From: RH-AL1 sp965277735
Lineage (GTDB): Bacteria; Pseudomonadota; Alphaproteobacteria; Rhizobiales; Beijerinckiaceae
NCBI GenBank assembly: GCA_965277735.1
Contig: CBDIDO010000003.1
Location: 620,001-684,000, forward strand
Direction of reading: 5' to 3'
Length of the DNA: 64,000 nt
In this document: piece after piece, positions 50,684 through 58,804 of the stretch
How the letters are laid out: the number at the start of each line of letters is the position of its first letter
How positions within the stretch are numbered: position 1 is the first letter of the stretch
The notes under the pieces: model-generated
Seen by the model: the letters and a program-made list of their open reading frames with translations, nothing else
The model's database searches: none
Told to the model about the DNA's origin: nothing
Translations under genes and position numbers: made by a program

Positions 50684-51093
50684 AGGTGTTCTTCGACACC
50701 AACATCCTGGTTTACGCGGCCGTCCAAAGCGATGTCCGACATGCTGTCGCGCGGCGCTTGTTGGCCGGTGGCGGAGCGATCAGCGTGCAGGTGCTCAACG
50801 AGTTCGCCAACGTCGCGCACCGCAAGCTGAAGATGAGCTGGGCCGACATCCGTTCGGCTTTGCGCTCGATCAGGTCGTCACTGCCCGCGCCGCCGATGAC
50901 GGTGGCGATCAACGAGTTGGCAACTGCTCTCGCCGAGCAGCACAAGTTCGCCTTCTACGACGCCCTGATCATCGCCTCTGCTTTGGAGGCGGGTTGCACC
51001 ACGCTGTACACGGAGGACATGCATCACGGGATGACAATCCGGCAGAGCATGCAGATCATCAACCCGTTCATTGGCCCCGGCACCGGCTCATAG
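50680..51093 (+). CDS. PIN-domain toxin ribonuclease (VapC-like)
   Basis: A 137-residue PIN nuclease. The four acidic active-site residues are Asp6 (FFDTN), Glu41 (LNEFANV), Asp94 (FYDALII) and Asp113 (TEDMHHG). It probably cleaves tRNA or rRNA to slow growth when the antitoxin is lost. Its ATG overlaps the antitoxin stop. The pair lies between hisD and a convergent small membrane-protein gene, as an apparent insertion in an otherwise conserved neighbourhood. Its 3' end overlaps that gene by six bases. Confidence 0.92.
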   Translation: MKVFFDTNILVYAAVQSDVRHAVARRLLAGGGAISVQVLNEFANVAHRKLKMSWADIRSALRSIRSSLPAPPMTVAINELATALAEQHKFAFYDALIIASALEAGCTTLYTEDMHHGMTIRQSMQIINPFIGPGTGS

Positions 51094-51306
51094 AAGCCGC
51101 GACACCACCACCCCCACTACAACCGGCCCGCACAGCAGGATCGCCAGCGGCACGCAGCAGCCGAGCATGGCGCCGACCTTGCGCTGGCGCCCCTCGCGAG
51201 TGAGCGGGATGCCGATCGCCCGCGAGATGCGGCCCTTGAGCGCGGACAGGCCGATGGCGCGGCGCCACGAGAACGAAAACCCGTATTTCCTGTCGTCGTC
51301 CGACAT
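51088..51306 (-). CDS. Small membrane protein, 72 residues
   Basis: The frame from ATG 51306 gives a hydrophilic basic N-terminus (MSDDDRKYGFSFSWRRAIGL, RISRAIGIPLTREGRQRKV) and one C-terminal membrane helix with two adjacent cysteines (MLGCCVPLAILLCGPVVVGVVV). It is probably tail-anchored with the basic part in the cytoplasm. A longer frame to 51387 lacks a ribosome site. The 3' end meets the vapC gene convergently. I do not recognise a family. Confidence 0.6.
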   Translation of the reverse strand: MSDDDRKYGFSFSWRRAIGLSALKGRISRAIGIPLTREGRQRKVGAMLGCCVPLAILLCGPVVVGVVVSRLL

Positions 51307-51433
51307 CGCCCCTCGCTTTCCCGCCCAAAATCGGGCCCTCGGTCTCATGCGCCGCGCGCCACGGGTGTTGCAAACGCGGCGGCGCACCTACCTAGCAGCT
51401 GTGCCGCAGCCCTTCGCGGCGATGGAGACCCTC

Positions 51434-52534
51434 ATGAGCCCAGTGCTGCAGCCCGTCCGCCTCGGCGATCTCGAGCTCAAGAACCGAATCGTCATGGCGC
51501 CCCTGACGCGCAGCCGCTCCTCGACAGAGGGCGTGCCGCCGGCCTACGCCGCCGACTATTACGCGCAGCGCGCCACGGCCGGGCTTATCATCTCGGAGGC
51601 GACCAACATATCCCCGCAGGCGGTCGGCTATGCCCTCACGCCGGGCATCTGGAGCGACGCGCAGGTCGAGAGCTGGCGCCATGTGACCGACAAGGTGCAC
51701 GCCAACGGCGGCCTCATCTTCCTGCAGCTCTGGCATTGCGGCCGCATCTCGCATCCCGACCTGCAGCCGGGCCACGGCCTGCCGGTGTCGGCCTCGGCGG
51801 TGAAGCCCGAGGGCCAAGCCTTTACGACCGAGGGCATGAAGGCGCACGTCACCCCGCGCGCGCTCGAGACCGACGAGATCCCCGGCATCGTCGAGGATTA
51901 TCGCAAGGCGACGGCCAATGCGAAGCGCGCCGGCTTCGACGGCGTCGAGGTGCATTCGGCCAACAATTACCTGCTCGAGCAATTCGTCCGCGACTCGACC
52001 AACCACCGCACCGACCAGTACGGCGGCTCTATCGCAAACCGGCTGCGTTTCCCGCTCGCCGCGGTCGACGCGGCGGTACAGGCGTGGGGCGACAGCAAGC
52101 ATGTCGGCATCCGCCTGTCGCCGACCACCACTGCGCCAGGCGAGACGCCGCTCGACAGCGACACGACCGCGACCTACGGCGCCTACGTCGACGCCTTGCG
52201 CGATCGCGAGCTGCTCTACATCCACGTCATCGAGGGCGTGACGCGCGCGACGCGCGAGTCGAAGGCGCTCGATTTCGATGCGCTGCGCAAGCGCTGGCCC
52301 GGCATCTACATGGGCAACAACCGGATGACGCTCGCTCTCGCCGAGCAGGAGCTGTCGTCCGGCCACGCCGACCTGTTCGCGTTCGGCCGGCCGTTCATCG
52401 GCAATCCGGATCTCGTCGAGCGGCTGCGCACCGGCGCCGACCTCGTCGAGGCGCCGGAGAAGACCTATTACGGCGGCGATTGGCACGGCTATTCGGATTG
52501 GCCGGGCCTGAAGGGGCCGGTCGAGCTGCGGTAA
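51434..52534 (+). CDS. Alkene reductase, old yellow enzyme family
   Basis: A 366-residue FMN enzyme of the OYE/NemA group that reduces activated C=C double bonds or nitro groups with NADPH. It shows LGDLELKNRIVMAPLTRSRS, FLQLWHCGRISHP, the catalytic VHSANNYLLEQFVRDSTNHRTDQYGG (given in part) with His and Asn, and FAFGRPFIGNPDLVERL. ATG 51434 has GGAG six bases upstream; an ATG at 51422 adds four residues. The long upstream open frame is a shadow of the membrane-protein gene. A palindromic repeat follows it. Confidence 0.93.
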   Translation: MSPVLQPVRLGDLELKNRIVMAPLTRSRSSTEGVPPAYAADYYAQRATAGLIISEATNISPQAVGYALTPGIWSDAQVESWRHVTDKVHANGGLIFLQLWHCGRISHPDLQPGHGLPVSASAVKPEGQAFTTEGMKAHVTPRALETDEIPGIVEDYRKATANAKRAGFDGVEVHSANNYLLEQFVRDSTNHRTDQYGGSIANRLRFPLAAVDAAVQAWGDSKHVGIRLSPTTTAPGETPLDSDTTATYGAYVDALRDRELLYIHVIEGVTRATRESKALDFDALRKRWPGIYMGNNRMTLALAEQELSSGHADLFAFGRPFIGNPDLVERLRTGADLVEAPEKTYYGGDWHGYSDWPGLKGPVELR

Positions 52535-52543
52535 GCTTCCCTC

Positions 52544-52623
52544 CGTCCTTGCGAGCCGAAGGCGAAGCAACCCAGGGACCACGCGTTGGCCCTGGGTTGC
52601 TTCGCTGCGCTCGCAATCACGAC
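52544..52623. repeat. Palindromic repeat, family A copy 2 (intergenic)
   Basis: GCGAAGCAACCCAGGG at 52562-52577 and CCTGGGTTGCTTCGC at 52591-52605 are perfect inverted arms, with further outer pairing (GTCCTTGCGAGCC against CTCGCAATCACGACG). It lies between the OYE gene and the end of fliP, where the hairpin could separate the two convergent transcripts. The same arms occur inside the gene at 39144-42086. Confidence 0.88.
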
Positions 52624-52633
52624 GCCTACGGCG

Positions 52634-53404
52634 TCAGGAGTACGACCGGATCAGATTGCCGACGAGCAGGTTCCAGCCGTCGATCAGCACGAAGAACAAG
52701 AGCTTCATCGGCAGCGAGATGATTGAGGGCGACAGCATCATCATGCCCATCGACATCGTCACCGTCGCGACGATCATGTCGATGACGAGGAACGGCAGCA
52801 CGATCAGAAAGCCGATCTCGAAGCCGCGGCGGATCTCCGAGATCATGAAGGCCGGGATCAGGATGCGCAGGTCGACGGCGCCCTTGTCGGTCGTCTTGAT
52901 GCTCGCCTGCGCGAGGTCGTCGAACATCTTGAGGTCCTTGTCGCGGACCTGCGCGAGCATGAACTTGCGGAACGGATCGACGATCTTGGGATAGGCGTCG
53001 CTCTCGGACATCTTGTTGTCGATCAGCGGCTTCAGGCCGTTCTGCCAGGACGAATCGAAGGTCGGCGCCATCACGTAGAACGTCATGAACAAGGCGAGCG
53101 AAACGAGGATCAGGTTGGCCGGCGTCGTCTGCAGGCCGAGGCCCGAGCGCAGGAACGAGAAGGCGATGGCAAAGCGCGTGAAGCTCGTCACCATCACGAG
53201 CAGGCCCGGCGCGATCGACAGGATGGTGAGGAGCCCCACGACCTGGACGATGCGGCCCGTCGCCGTGCCGCCGGCCTGGGGCACCAGCGAGTTGAGGTCC
53301 GGCACCTGCGCCAGCGCCGCGTGGAGCGGGACGAGCGAGAGCAACGTGGCGCCCGCGGCGACGCCGAGGAGCGAGGTGAGCTTGCGGGCGACCGAGCGTT
53401 TCAT
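52634..53404 (-). CDS. fliP: Flagellar export gate protein FliP
   Basis: A 256-residue membrane protein of the flagellar type III export gate. It starts with a cleavable signal (LLGVAAGATLLSLVPLHAALAQ). Conserved parts are TILSIAPGLLVMVTSFTRFAIAFSFLR, LFMTFYVMAPTF, and FLIVLPFLVIDMIVATVTMSMGMMMLSP (given in part). It forms the export pore with FliQ and FliR, whose genes are not in this window. ATG 53404 overlaps the fliL stop by four bases, so it is the last gene of the flagellar run here. Confidence 0.96.
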   Translation of the reverse strand: MKRSVARKLTSLLGVAAGATLLSLVPLHAALAQVPDLNSLVPQAGGTATGRIVQVVGLLTILSIAPGLLVMVTSFTRFAIAFSFLRSGLGLQTTPANLILVSLALFMTFYVMAPTFDSSWQNGLKPLIDNKMSESDAYPKIVDPFRKFMLAQVRDKDLKMFDDLAQASIKTTDKGAVDLRILIPAFMISEIRRGFEIGFLIVLPFLVIDMIVATVTMSMGMMMLSPSIISLPMKLLFFVLIDGWNLLVGNLIRSYS

Positions 53405-53874
53405 TCCACCACCAAAGTCTCGATCACGACCTCGCGCACCTTGCCCTGCGTGCGGACGGCGGCGCGGTCGTTCAAATCCTCACGCAGGTTCTGCAGGCCG
53501 CTCGCGCCCTGCAGCTTCACCAGCGTCAGTGTGTTGAGGAAGGCGACGATGTCGTCGGTGATCTGCGCCGCGGCGAGGCCCGGCTCCTCGATCGCGCCTT
53601 TCGTGAAGACGATCGCGACCTGCAGCCGGACATGCGAGCTGGTCGGCGGCGCGAGGTTGGTGATCACCGCCGGCAGCTCGCGGATTTCGACCGTGTTCGG
53701 ATAGGGCAGCGACGGCGCCGCGGTCGCGGTGGCATGCGGCTCGATCGCGCCCTTGAGTCGCGCGACGATCAGCTTGCCGACGAGGCCGCCGCCGATGAGG
53801 GCGAGCACCGTGAGTGCCGCCGCCGACACGATCAGGTTGGACTTGCCACCAGTTTTCTCTGCCACGGCTGCCAT
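53401..53874 (-). CDS. fliL: Flagellar basal-body protein FliL
   Basis: A 157-residue inner-membrane protein with one N-terminal helix (LIVSAAALTVLALIGGGLVG) and a periplasmic FliL domain (LPAVITNLAPPTSSHVRLQVAIVF, ITDDIVAFLNTLTLVKLQGASGLQNLREDL, in part). It associates with the motor stator and supports its torque. The ATG is at 53874; flgH ends nine bases upstream and fliP begins inside its stop codon. Confidence 0.93.
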   Translation of the reverse strand: MAAVAEKTGGKSNLIVSAAALTVLALIGGGLVGKLIVARLKGAIEPHATATAAPSLPYPNTVEIRELPAVITNLAPPTSSHVRLQVAIVFTKGAIEEPGLAAAQITDDIVAFLNTLTLVKLQGASGLQNLREDLNDRAAVRTQGKVREVVIETLVVE

Positions 53875-53883
53875 CGTCGGGCC

Positions 53884-54585
53884 TCAGAACGGCTTGACGG
53901 CGTTGTAGATCTGCTGGCCCCAGCTCGGCTGCTGCACCTCGCTGAGCCGTCCGCGGCCGCCATACGAGATGCGGGCCTCGGCGACCTTGTCGTAGGGGAT
54001 CGTGTTGTCCTTCGAGATGTCCTGCGGCCGCACGATGCCGGCGACGTAGATCTGGCGGATCTCGAAGTTGACGCGGATTTCCTGCGAGCCCGATACGACG
54101 ATGTTGCCGTTGGGCAGCACCTCGCTGACGACGGCGCCGACGGAGACCTTGATCTTCTCGCTGCGGTCGATCTGGCCCTGGCCGGTGGCGCCCGTCGTCG
54201 AGGACGAGTTGAAGTCGCCGGCGATCTTGCCCTTGCCGAGCCCGAGGTCGAACTTGTTGGCCACCTCGTCGTCGAGCGAGGCCTGCGTGTTGTTGCCCAG
54301 CGAGGCCTTGTCGTTCATCGAGATCAGGATCGTGATGACGTCGCCGCCCTTCATCGCGCGCGGGTCGCGATAGAGGCTGGAGCCATCCTGGTAGAGCGAG
54401 TTGAAGGCCGGGCGCTGCTCGTCGCCCGCGTAATGGTGCGGCAGGATGGCGGGCTCGACACCGGCGCCTACGGGGGTGAGCACCGGCTCGCGGCCGATCT
54501 CGGTCGGGCGCGCCGCGCAGCCGGAGAGGGTCACGGCTGCGACCGCGATGCTCGCGAGCGCGGCGAAGGTCGGGCGCTGGCTCAC
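53884..54585 (-). CDS. flgH: Flagellar L-ring protein FlgH
   Basis: A 233-residue outer-membrane lipoprotein that forms the flagellar L ring. The signal and lipobox are VTLSGCAARP. Conserved parts include SLYRDPRAMKGGDVITILISMNDKASLGN, ANKFDLGLGKG, and LPNGNIVVSGSQEIRVNFEIRQIYVAGIVRPQDI (in part). The start is GTG 54585, which overlaps the motE stop (GTGA) and is the only start that places the lipoprotein signal correctly. Confidence 0.94.
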   Translation of the reverse strand: MSQRPTFAALASIAVAAVTLSGCAARPTEIGREPVLTPVGAGVEPAILPHHYAGDEQRPAFNSLYQDGSSLYRDPRAMKGGDVITILISMNDKASLGNNTQASLDDEVANKFDLGLGKGKIAGDFNSSSTTGATGQGQIDRSEKIKVSVGAVVSEVLPNGNIVVSGSQEIRVNFEIRQIYVAGIVRPQDISKDNTIPYDKVAEARISYGGRGRLSEVQQPSWGQQIYNAVKPF

Positions 54586-55079
54586 AGCTTCTTCTCGTTC
54601 GATGCTTGGGCGCCAAGCGGCGTGGCGGCGATGAGCGCGGCGAGCTTGCCGGCGCGCTCGGGCACGATCTCGTTGAAGATCGCACTCGCCTGGCGCGGGT
54701 TGAGCTGGCCGAGCACGGCTGCGGCCATGTCGTCGTCGAGCTGGGAAATCTGCGTCGCCGCCGTCTCCGGCCGCATCTTCGCGTAGATGCCGACGAGCTT
54801 CTCGGCCGCTTTCTTTTCCAGCGCCTCGCGCTTGCCGATCCAGTCGCGCAGCTCGGCCGTCTTGGCATCGAGCTCGGCGACGCGCGCCTTGAGGCGCGTC
54901 TCCAGCGCGTTGAGCTGCTGCGTCTGCCAGGCGAAGCGCGCGTCGCTCGCCGCCTTGGCGATGTTCGTGCAATAGCGCTTGACGTCCGCCTCGGTGCTCT
55001 GCGCGCGCGCCGGGGACGACAGCGTGAGCGCCAACAGCGCGATCGACGCCAGGCGGATATCGATGCGCGGCAATGCCAT
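54582..55079 (-). CDS. motE: MotE-like flagellar motor chaperone
   Basis: A 165-residue secreted protein: signal peptide (ALPRIDIRLASIALLALTLSSPARA), a coiled-coil segment (ALETRLKARVAELDAKTAELRDWI), then a C-terminal MgtE-N-like helical region (IYAKMRPETAATQISQLDDDMAAAVLGQL). Rhizobial MotE is a periplasmic chaperone for the motor protein MotC. The start could be ATG 55079 or ATG 55094; neither has a strong ribosome site. It is separated from flgI by the cysteine-rich gene. The identification rests on domain order and position in the flagellar run. Confidence 0.85.
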   Translation of the reverse strand: MALPRIDIRLASIALLALTLSSPARAQSTEADVKRYCTNIAKAASDARFAWQTQQLNALETRLKARVAELDAKTAELRDWIGKREALEKKAAEKLVGIYAKMRPETAATQISQLDDDMAAAVLGQLNPRQASAIFNEIVPERAGKLAALIAATPLGAQASNEKKL

Positions 55080-55212
55080 GTGGCCGGTGATCATGCCGCC
55101 GAAGCTAAGGCCACAAACTTGTGTCGGGCTGGCTGACCGCGTCCTGTTCGACGATTGCTGTGACGGGCTCGCAAGATCCGGCGATCGCCGGACCCAGCGA
55201 GCCCATTTCACA

Positions 55213-55464
55213 TCACATGCTCTCGAACTTGTGGCCCGACTTCTTGCATGGCGCGGCGGCCGTCATCGCGAAGCCCTGGCCCTTGCAGGCGTTCAGCCCC
55301 GGTCGGCCGCCCTTGCAGGCGCTCAGGCCCTTGCAGGAATTGGCGGCCATGCAATGGCCCATCTTGGGGGCGGCGTCCGCCGTCGTGGTCGTCGCCACGC
55401 CGGCAGCGAACAGGCTGGCGGCGGCCGCCGCCATCGCGGCGCCGGATAGAATCGTCGTCTTCAT
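55213..55464 (-). CDS. Small secreted cysteine-rich protein (bufferin/DUF2282-like)
   Basis: An 83-residue protein with a signal peptide (MKTTILSGAAMAAAAASLFAAG) and a mature part rich in Cys, Lys and Gly: GHCMAANSCKGLSACKGGRPGLNACKGQGF, ending CKKSGHKFESM (given in part). The spacing C-x5-C-x5-C-x9-C-x12-C, with repeated CKG, resembles small metal-binding precursor peptides such as DUF2282/bufferins. It is inserted, on the same strand, between flgI and motE, genes normally adjacent in this operon. No maturation enzyme gene (DUF692) is in the window. An inverted repeat lies 80 bases upstream. The family call is tentative. Confidence 0.68.
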   Translation of the reverse strand: MKTTILSGAAMAAAAASLFAAGVATTTTADAAPKMGHCMAANSCKGLSACKGGRPGLNACKGQGFAMTAAAPCKKSGHKFESM

Positions 55465-55545
55465 TGCGGTCCTCCCTGGACGATACGACCGGGTTTTTTT
55501 CTCCCGTGTCGGCGTCCAAGGTTGCAGATCGCGCGGCGCCCGTAA

Positions 55546-55559
55546 GTGACTCGGGTCAC
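55546..55559. promoter_or_regulatory. Inverted repeat GTGACTCGGGTCAC upstream of the cysteine-rich gene
   Basis: GTGAC and GTCAC (55546-55550, 55555-55559) are perfect five-base arms across four bases, 82 bases before the start codon of the minus-strand gene. The half-site and N4 spacing resemble Crp/Fnr-family sites, but that is only a resemblance. Confidence 0.4.
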
Positions 55560-55608
55560 CGCCCTGTCGACGTCTCGCTGGAAATTCCCGCCCAGGCGAA
55601 AGCGGCGC

Positions 55609-56718
55609 CTACTGCGTGACGAGGTCCGCCTGCAGCGCGCCGGCCGACTTGATCGCCTGCAGGATCGCGATAATGCCCGAGGGTTTGAGGCCGATCTGGT
55701 TCAGGCCGCCGACGAGCTTGCGGAGCGTCGTGCCGCCGAGCACGCGCAACTGGCCGCCGTTCTCGTTGATGTCGACGTCGGTGCGCGGCAGCACCACGGT
55801 CTTGCCGCGCGAGAACGGCGCGGGCTGCGAGGCGATCGGCGTCTCGGTGACGCGCACCGTCAGCGTGCCGTGGGTGACGGCGACGGTCGAGATCTGCACG
55901 TCCTGGCCGATGACGATCGTGCCGGTGCGTGCGTCGATGATCACGCGGGCCTCGGTGTCGGGCTCGACGAGCAGCGAGCCGATCTCGGCGATGTAGCGCG
56001 TCGTGCCCATGTGCGGCGGCAGGGTGAGCGCGACGGAGCGGAAGTCGCGCTCGCGCGCGGTGCGCATGCCCCAGCGGCGCAGCGAATAGCCGTTGATCGC
56101 GTCGACGATGCGGATCGCGGTCGCGAAATCCGGGTTCTTTAGATCGAGCGCCATCGGCCCGACGTCGCCGGGGCGGTTGGCATTGGGAAGTTCGACCGTC
56201 GCGCCGTTGGGGATGCGGCCGACCGTCGGCACACCTTGGTTGACGGTTTCGGCCTGGCCGACGGCGGCGGTGCCGGAGACGGCGACCTCGCCCTGCGCCA
56301 CCGCGTGCACCTTGCCGTCGGCACCCGACATCGGGGTCAGCACCAGCGTGCCGCCCATCAGCGACGTCGCGTCGCCCATGGAGGAGACGGTGATGTCGAT
56401 GCGCTGGCCGCGGTTCATGAAGGGCGGCAGGTCGGCCGTCACCATCACGGCGGCGACGTTGCGGCTGCGCAGCGCCTGATTGCGCACGTTGATGCCGAGC
56501 CGGTCGAGCATCGACTGCATCGTCTGCTCGGTGAAGGGTGCGTTGCGCAACGTGTCGCCGGTGCCCTCGAGCCCGAAGACGAGGCCGTAGCCGACGAGCT
56601 GGTTGTCGCGGATGCCCTCGATCGTCGCGATGTCCTTGATGCGCACCGCGGCGGTGGCGGGCAGGATCGCGGCGGCGGTCGTTACTGCGGCGAGGAAAAG
56701 GGTGACGAGCTTTCGCAT
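55609..56718 (-). CDS. flgI: Flagellar P-ring protein FlgI
   Basis: A 369-residue periplasmic protein that forms the P ring. A signal peptide (FLAAVTTAAAILPATAAVRIKDI) precedes conserved parts: IEGIRDNQLVGYGLVFGLEGTGD, NVRNQALRSRNVAAVMVTADLPPF (in part), and GGTLVLTPMSGADGKVHAVAQG. The C-terminal domain has ADTEARVIID-like sequence and VARVVIDARTGTIVIGQDVQ-like strands. ATG 56718 is one base from the flgA stop. Confidence 0.95.
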   Translation of the reverse strand: MRKLVTLFLAAVTTAAAILPATAAVRIKDIATIEGIRDNQLVGYGLVFGLEGTGDTLRNAPFTEQTMQSMLDRLGINVRNQALRSRNVAAVMVTADLPPFMNRGQRIDITVSSMGDATSLMGGTLVLTPMSGADGKVHAVAQGEVAVSGTAAVGQAETVNQGVPTVGRIPNGATVELPNANRPGDVGPMALDLKNPDFATAIRIVDAINGYSLRRWGMRTARERDFRSVALTLPPHMGTTRYIAEIGSLLVEPDTEARVIIDARTGTIVIGQDVQISTVAVTHGTLTVRVTETPIASQPAPFSRGKTVVLPRTDVDINENGGQLRVLGGTTLRKLVGGLNQIGLKPSGIIAILQAIKSAGALQADLVTQ

Positions 56719-56719
56719 C

Positions 56720-57181
56720 CTAGCCGCCGACATGGACGGAGCCGTCCGCATCGACGACGCCCGAGATCGTAACGCCGCTCTCGTTGTTGCGCACGGAGAC
56801 GACGTCGCCGGCGGCGCCGTTCTGTAGCGCGGCCGCGTAGGTCTGGATGACGAGGCCGTCGTCCTTGTAGACGACGCGCACCAGCGAGCCGACGCGCACG
56901 AGCCGCGGCTCGCCGATCGCATTGATCGCGATCGCCTGGCCCGGCAGCAGCGTGCGCCGCGCGACCTTGCCGACGAGCATGGTCCGGTTGGTGGCAAACG
57001 ACGAGCTCGCCACCGCGTCGGGGAAGTCCTGGTCGGCGAGCATGTCGTCGCGGATCACGTCGCCGGGATAGATCGTGACCGCCGCCACCGGGCGGCGCTC
57101 GGCGGCCATCGCCGGTGCAAATTGGCTGGAGATGAGCGCGTACAAGAGCAAGGCGAGGGTTAGGAAGGGCCGTGCCGGCAT
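56720..57181 (-). CDS. flgA: Flagellar P-ring assembly chaperone FlgA
   Basis: A 153-residue periplasmic protein with a signal peptide (LTLALLLYALISSQFAPAMA) and a SAF domain (VTIYPGDVIRDDMLADQDFP, VGKVARRTLLPGQAIAINAIGEP, in part), ending in the FlgA domain (VRNNESGVTISGVVDADGSVHVGG). It helps assemble FlgI into the P ring. The gene lies between flgG and flgI in the usual place. It is shorter than the enteric protein, as in other alphaproteobacteria. Confidence 0.9.
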   Translation of the reverse strand: MPARPFLTLALLLYALISSQFAPAMAAERRPVAAVTIYPGDVIRDDMLADQDFPDAVASSSFATNRTMLVGKVARRTLLPGQAIAINAIGEPRLVRVGSLVRVVYKDDGLVIQTYAAALQNGAAGDVVSVRNNESGVTISGVVDADGSVHVGG

Positions 57182-57209
57182 GGTTCGTCTCGTCCTTTGC
57201 GCGGCGCGA

Positions 57210-57995
57210 TCAGCGCATCTGGGTGAGCGTCTGGCCCATCTGGTCGGCCGCCTGGATCACCTTCGAGTTCATCTCGTAGGCGCGCTGCGCCGAGATGAGG
57301 TTGGTGATCTCGGCGACGGGATCGACGTTCGAGGATTCAAGGTAGCCCTGCGTGATCGTCGCGTAGCCGGGATCGCCCGGCGTGCCGACGACGGGCGTGC
57401 CCGAGGCCACCGTCTCCTGGAACAGATTGTTGCCGATCGGCTGCAGGCCGACCTCGTTGGCGAAGTTGGCGAGCGTCAGCTGGCCGAGCTGCACCGGCGC
57501 CGTCGTGCCGGCGACCGTCGCGTTGACGATGCCCGTCGAGCTCACCGTCACCGTCGTCGTGTTTTGCGGGATGACGATGTTCGGCGTGATCAGGTTGCCG
57601 TCGAGCGTGACGAGCTGGCCCTGCGCATTCGTGTTGAAGGCGCCGGCGCGGGTGTATTCGATGTCGCCGTTGGCATCCTGGATCTGGAAGAAGCCGCGGC
57701 CGGTCAGCGCCATGTCGAACTGGTTGCCCGTCTGCGTCAGCGCGCCCTGGATGTGCAGGTTGCGGATCGCCGCGGTCTTCACGCCCAGGCCGAGCTGCGC
57801 GCCTTCCGGCACGGCGCCCTGGGTGCCGCGCTGGGCGACGCCCGGCAGGCGCTGGGTCTCGTAGAGCAGGTCGGTGAACTCGGCGCGAGCGCGCTTGAAG
57901 CCGGTCGTGTTGATGTTGGCGATGTTGTTGGCGATCACCTCGACGTTGGTCGTCTGGGCGTTCATGCCGGTGGCGGCAATCGTCATGGCACGCAT
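57210..57995 (-). CDS. flgG: Flagellar distal rod protein FlgG
   Basis: A 261-residue rod protein. The N-terminal rod motif ANNIANINTTGFKRARAEF and the C-terminal EITNLISAQRAYEMNSKVIQ are conserved and form the paired coiled coils of the axial family. The central part has the YTRAGAFNTNAQGQLVTLDGNLI strand region (in part). It is exported through the type III system and forms the distal rod. It lies ten bases after fliE and precedes flgA. Confidence 0.96.
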   Translation of the reverse strand: MRAMTIAATGMNAQTTNVEVIANNIANINTTGFKRARAEFTDLLYETQRLPGVAQRGTQGAVPEGAQLGLGVKTAAIRNLHIQGALTQTGNQFDMALTGRGFFQIQDANGDIEYTRAGAFNTNAQGQLVTLDGNLITPNIVIPQNTTTVTVSSTGIVNATVAGTTAPVQLGQLTLANFANEVGLQPIGNNLFQETVASGTPVVGTPGDPGYATITQGYLESSNVDPVAEITNLISAQRAYEMNSKVIQAADQMGQTLTQMR

Positions 57996-58005
57996 GTGTC
58001 AGGCC

Positions 58006-58323
58006 TCAGATCGGCATGCGGGTGACGTCCTGAAAGGCGGTGACCGCCTTGTCACGGACGGCGAGGGCGGTCTGCAGCTGCTCCTGCGCGTTCATCACGG
58101 CCTCGACGACCGACTGCGTCGTCGCCTTGCCCTGGATGCCGGAGATCGACGCGGCTTCGGCGCCCTTCAGCTTGTCGGCCGTGTCCTGCGAGAAGGAGGC
58201 GAGCAGCGAGGTGAAGCTGTCCGACGCGCCGGCGATGCTCGACGAGCTCGTGGCGGCGGACGACGCGGTCTGCGCCGGCCCTAGGACGGACGAAAGGGCG
58301 CCGACGGCGAGAGGAGCGATCAT
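58006..58323 (-). CDS. fliE: Flagellar hook-basal body protein FliE
   Basis: A 105-residue protein that joins the MS ring to the rod. The C-terminal region (VEAVMNAQEQLQTALAVRDKAVTAFQDVTRMPI, in part) is the conserved FliE helix; the N-terminal part is Ser/Ala-rich, as expected for an exported protein. ATG 58323 overlaps the flgC stop by four bases. Length and position match the family. Confidence 0.93.
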   Translation of the reverse strand: MIAPLAVGALSSVLGPAQTASSAATSSSSIAGASDSFTSLLASFSQDTADKLKGAEAASISGIQGKATTQSVVEAVMNAQEQLQTALAVRDKAVTAFQDVTRMPI

Positions 58324-58745
58324 GAGGAGCCCTTGAGGAGATCGATGGTCATCGAGATGAGGTCGCGCGATTCCTTCACGACCTGGAGGTTGGCCTCGTA
58401 GGCGCGATTGGCTTCGCGCATATCGGCCATCTCCATGATAAGGTTAATATTAGGAAGCTTTACAAACCCTTTCGCATCGGCCGCCGGGTTGCCCGGATCG
58501 TGCTCGACGGTGAAGGGTGCGTCATCCGTGCCGACGTTGGCGACCTGCACGAGGTCGGCGCCCGTCGCCTGATCCATCGCGGCTTCGAAGGTGATCGTCT
58601 TGCGCCGATAAGGGTCGGCGCCGGCCACCGATCCGGTCGACTGCGCGTTGGCGATGTTCTCGCTGGTCACGCGCATGCGCGCCGAGTTCGCGGTCATCCC
58701 GGAATCGGCGATCTTGAGCGAGGCCTGGAGCGGGTCGACGATCAT
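58320..58745 (-). CDS. flgC: Flagellar proximal rod protein FlgC
   Basis: A 141-residue rod protein. VTSENIANAQSTGS near residue 28 is the rod-family N-terminal motif, and MADMREANRAYEANLQVVKESRDLI is the C-terminal helix (in part). ATG 58745 is the correct start; the longer open frame upstream overlaps flgB in another frame. FlgC forms the proximal rod with FlgB and FlgF. Confidence 0.95.
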   Translation of the reverse strand: MIVDPLQASLKIADSGMTANSARMRVTSENIANAQSTGSVAGADPYRRKTITFEAAMDQATGADLVQVANVGTDDAPFTVEHDPGNPAADAKGFVKLPNINLIMEMADMREANRAYEANLQVVKESRDLISMTIDLLKGSS

Positions 58746-58804
58746 CTTTCCTCTCTTGCTGGCGCAAGGTCTTGATGGCGCACGTCGGCAACAGCCGACG
58801 TGCG

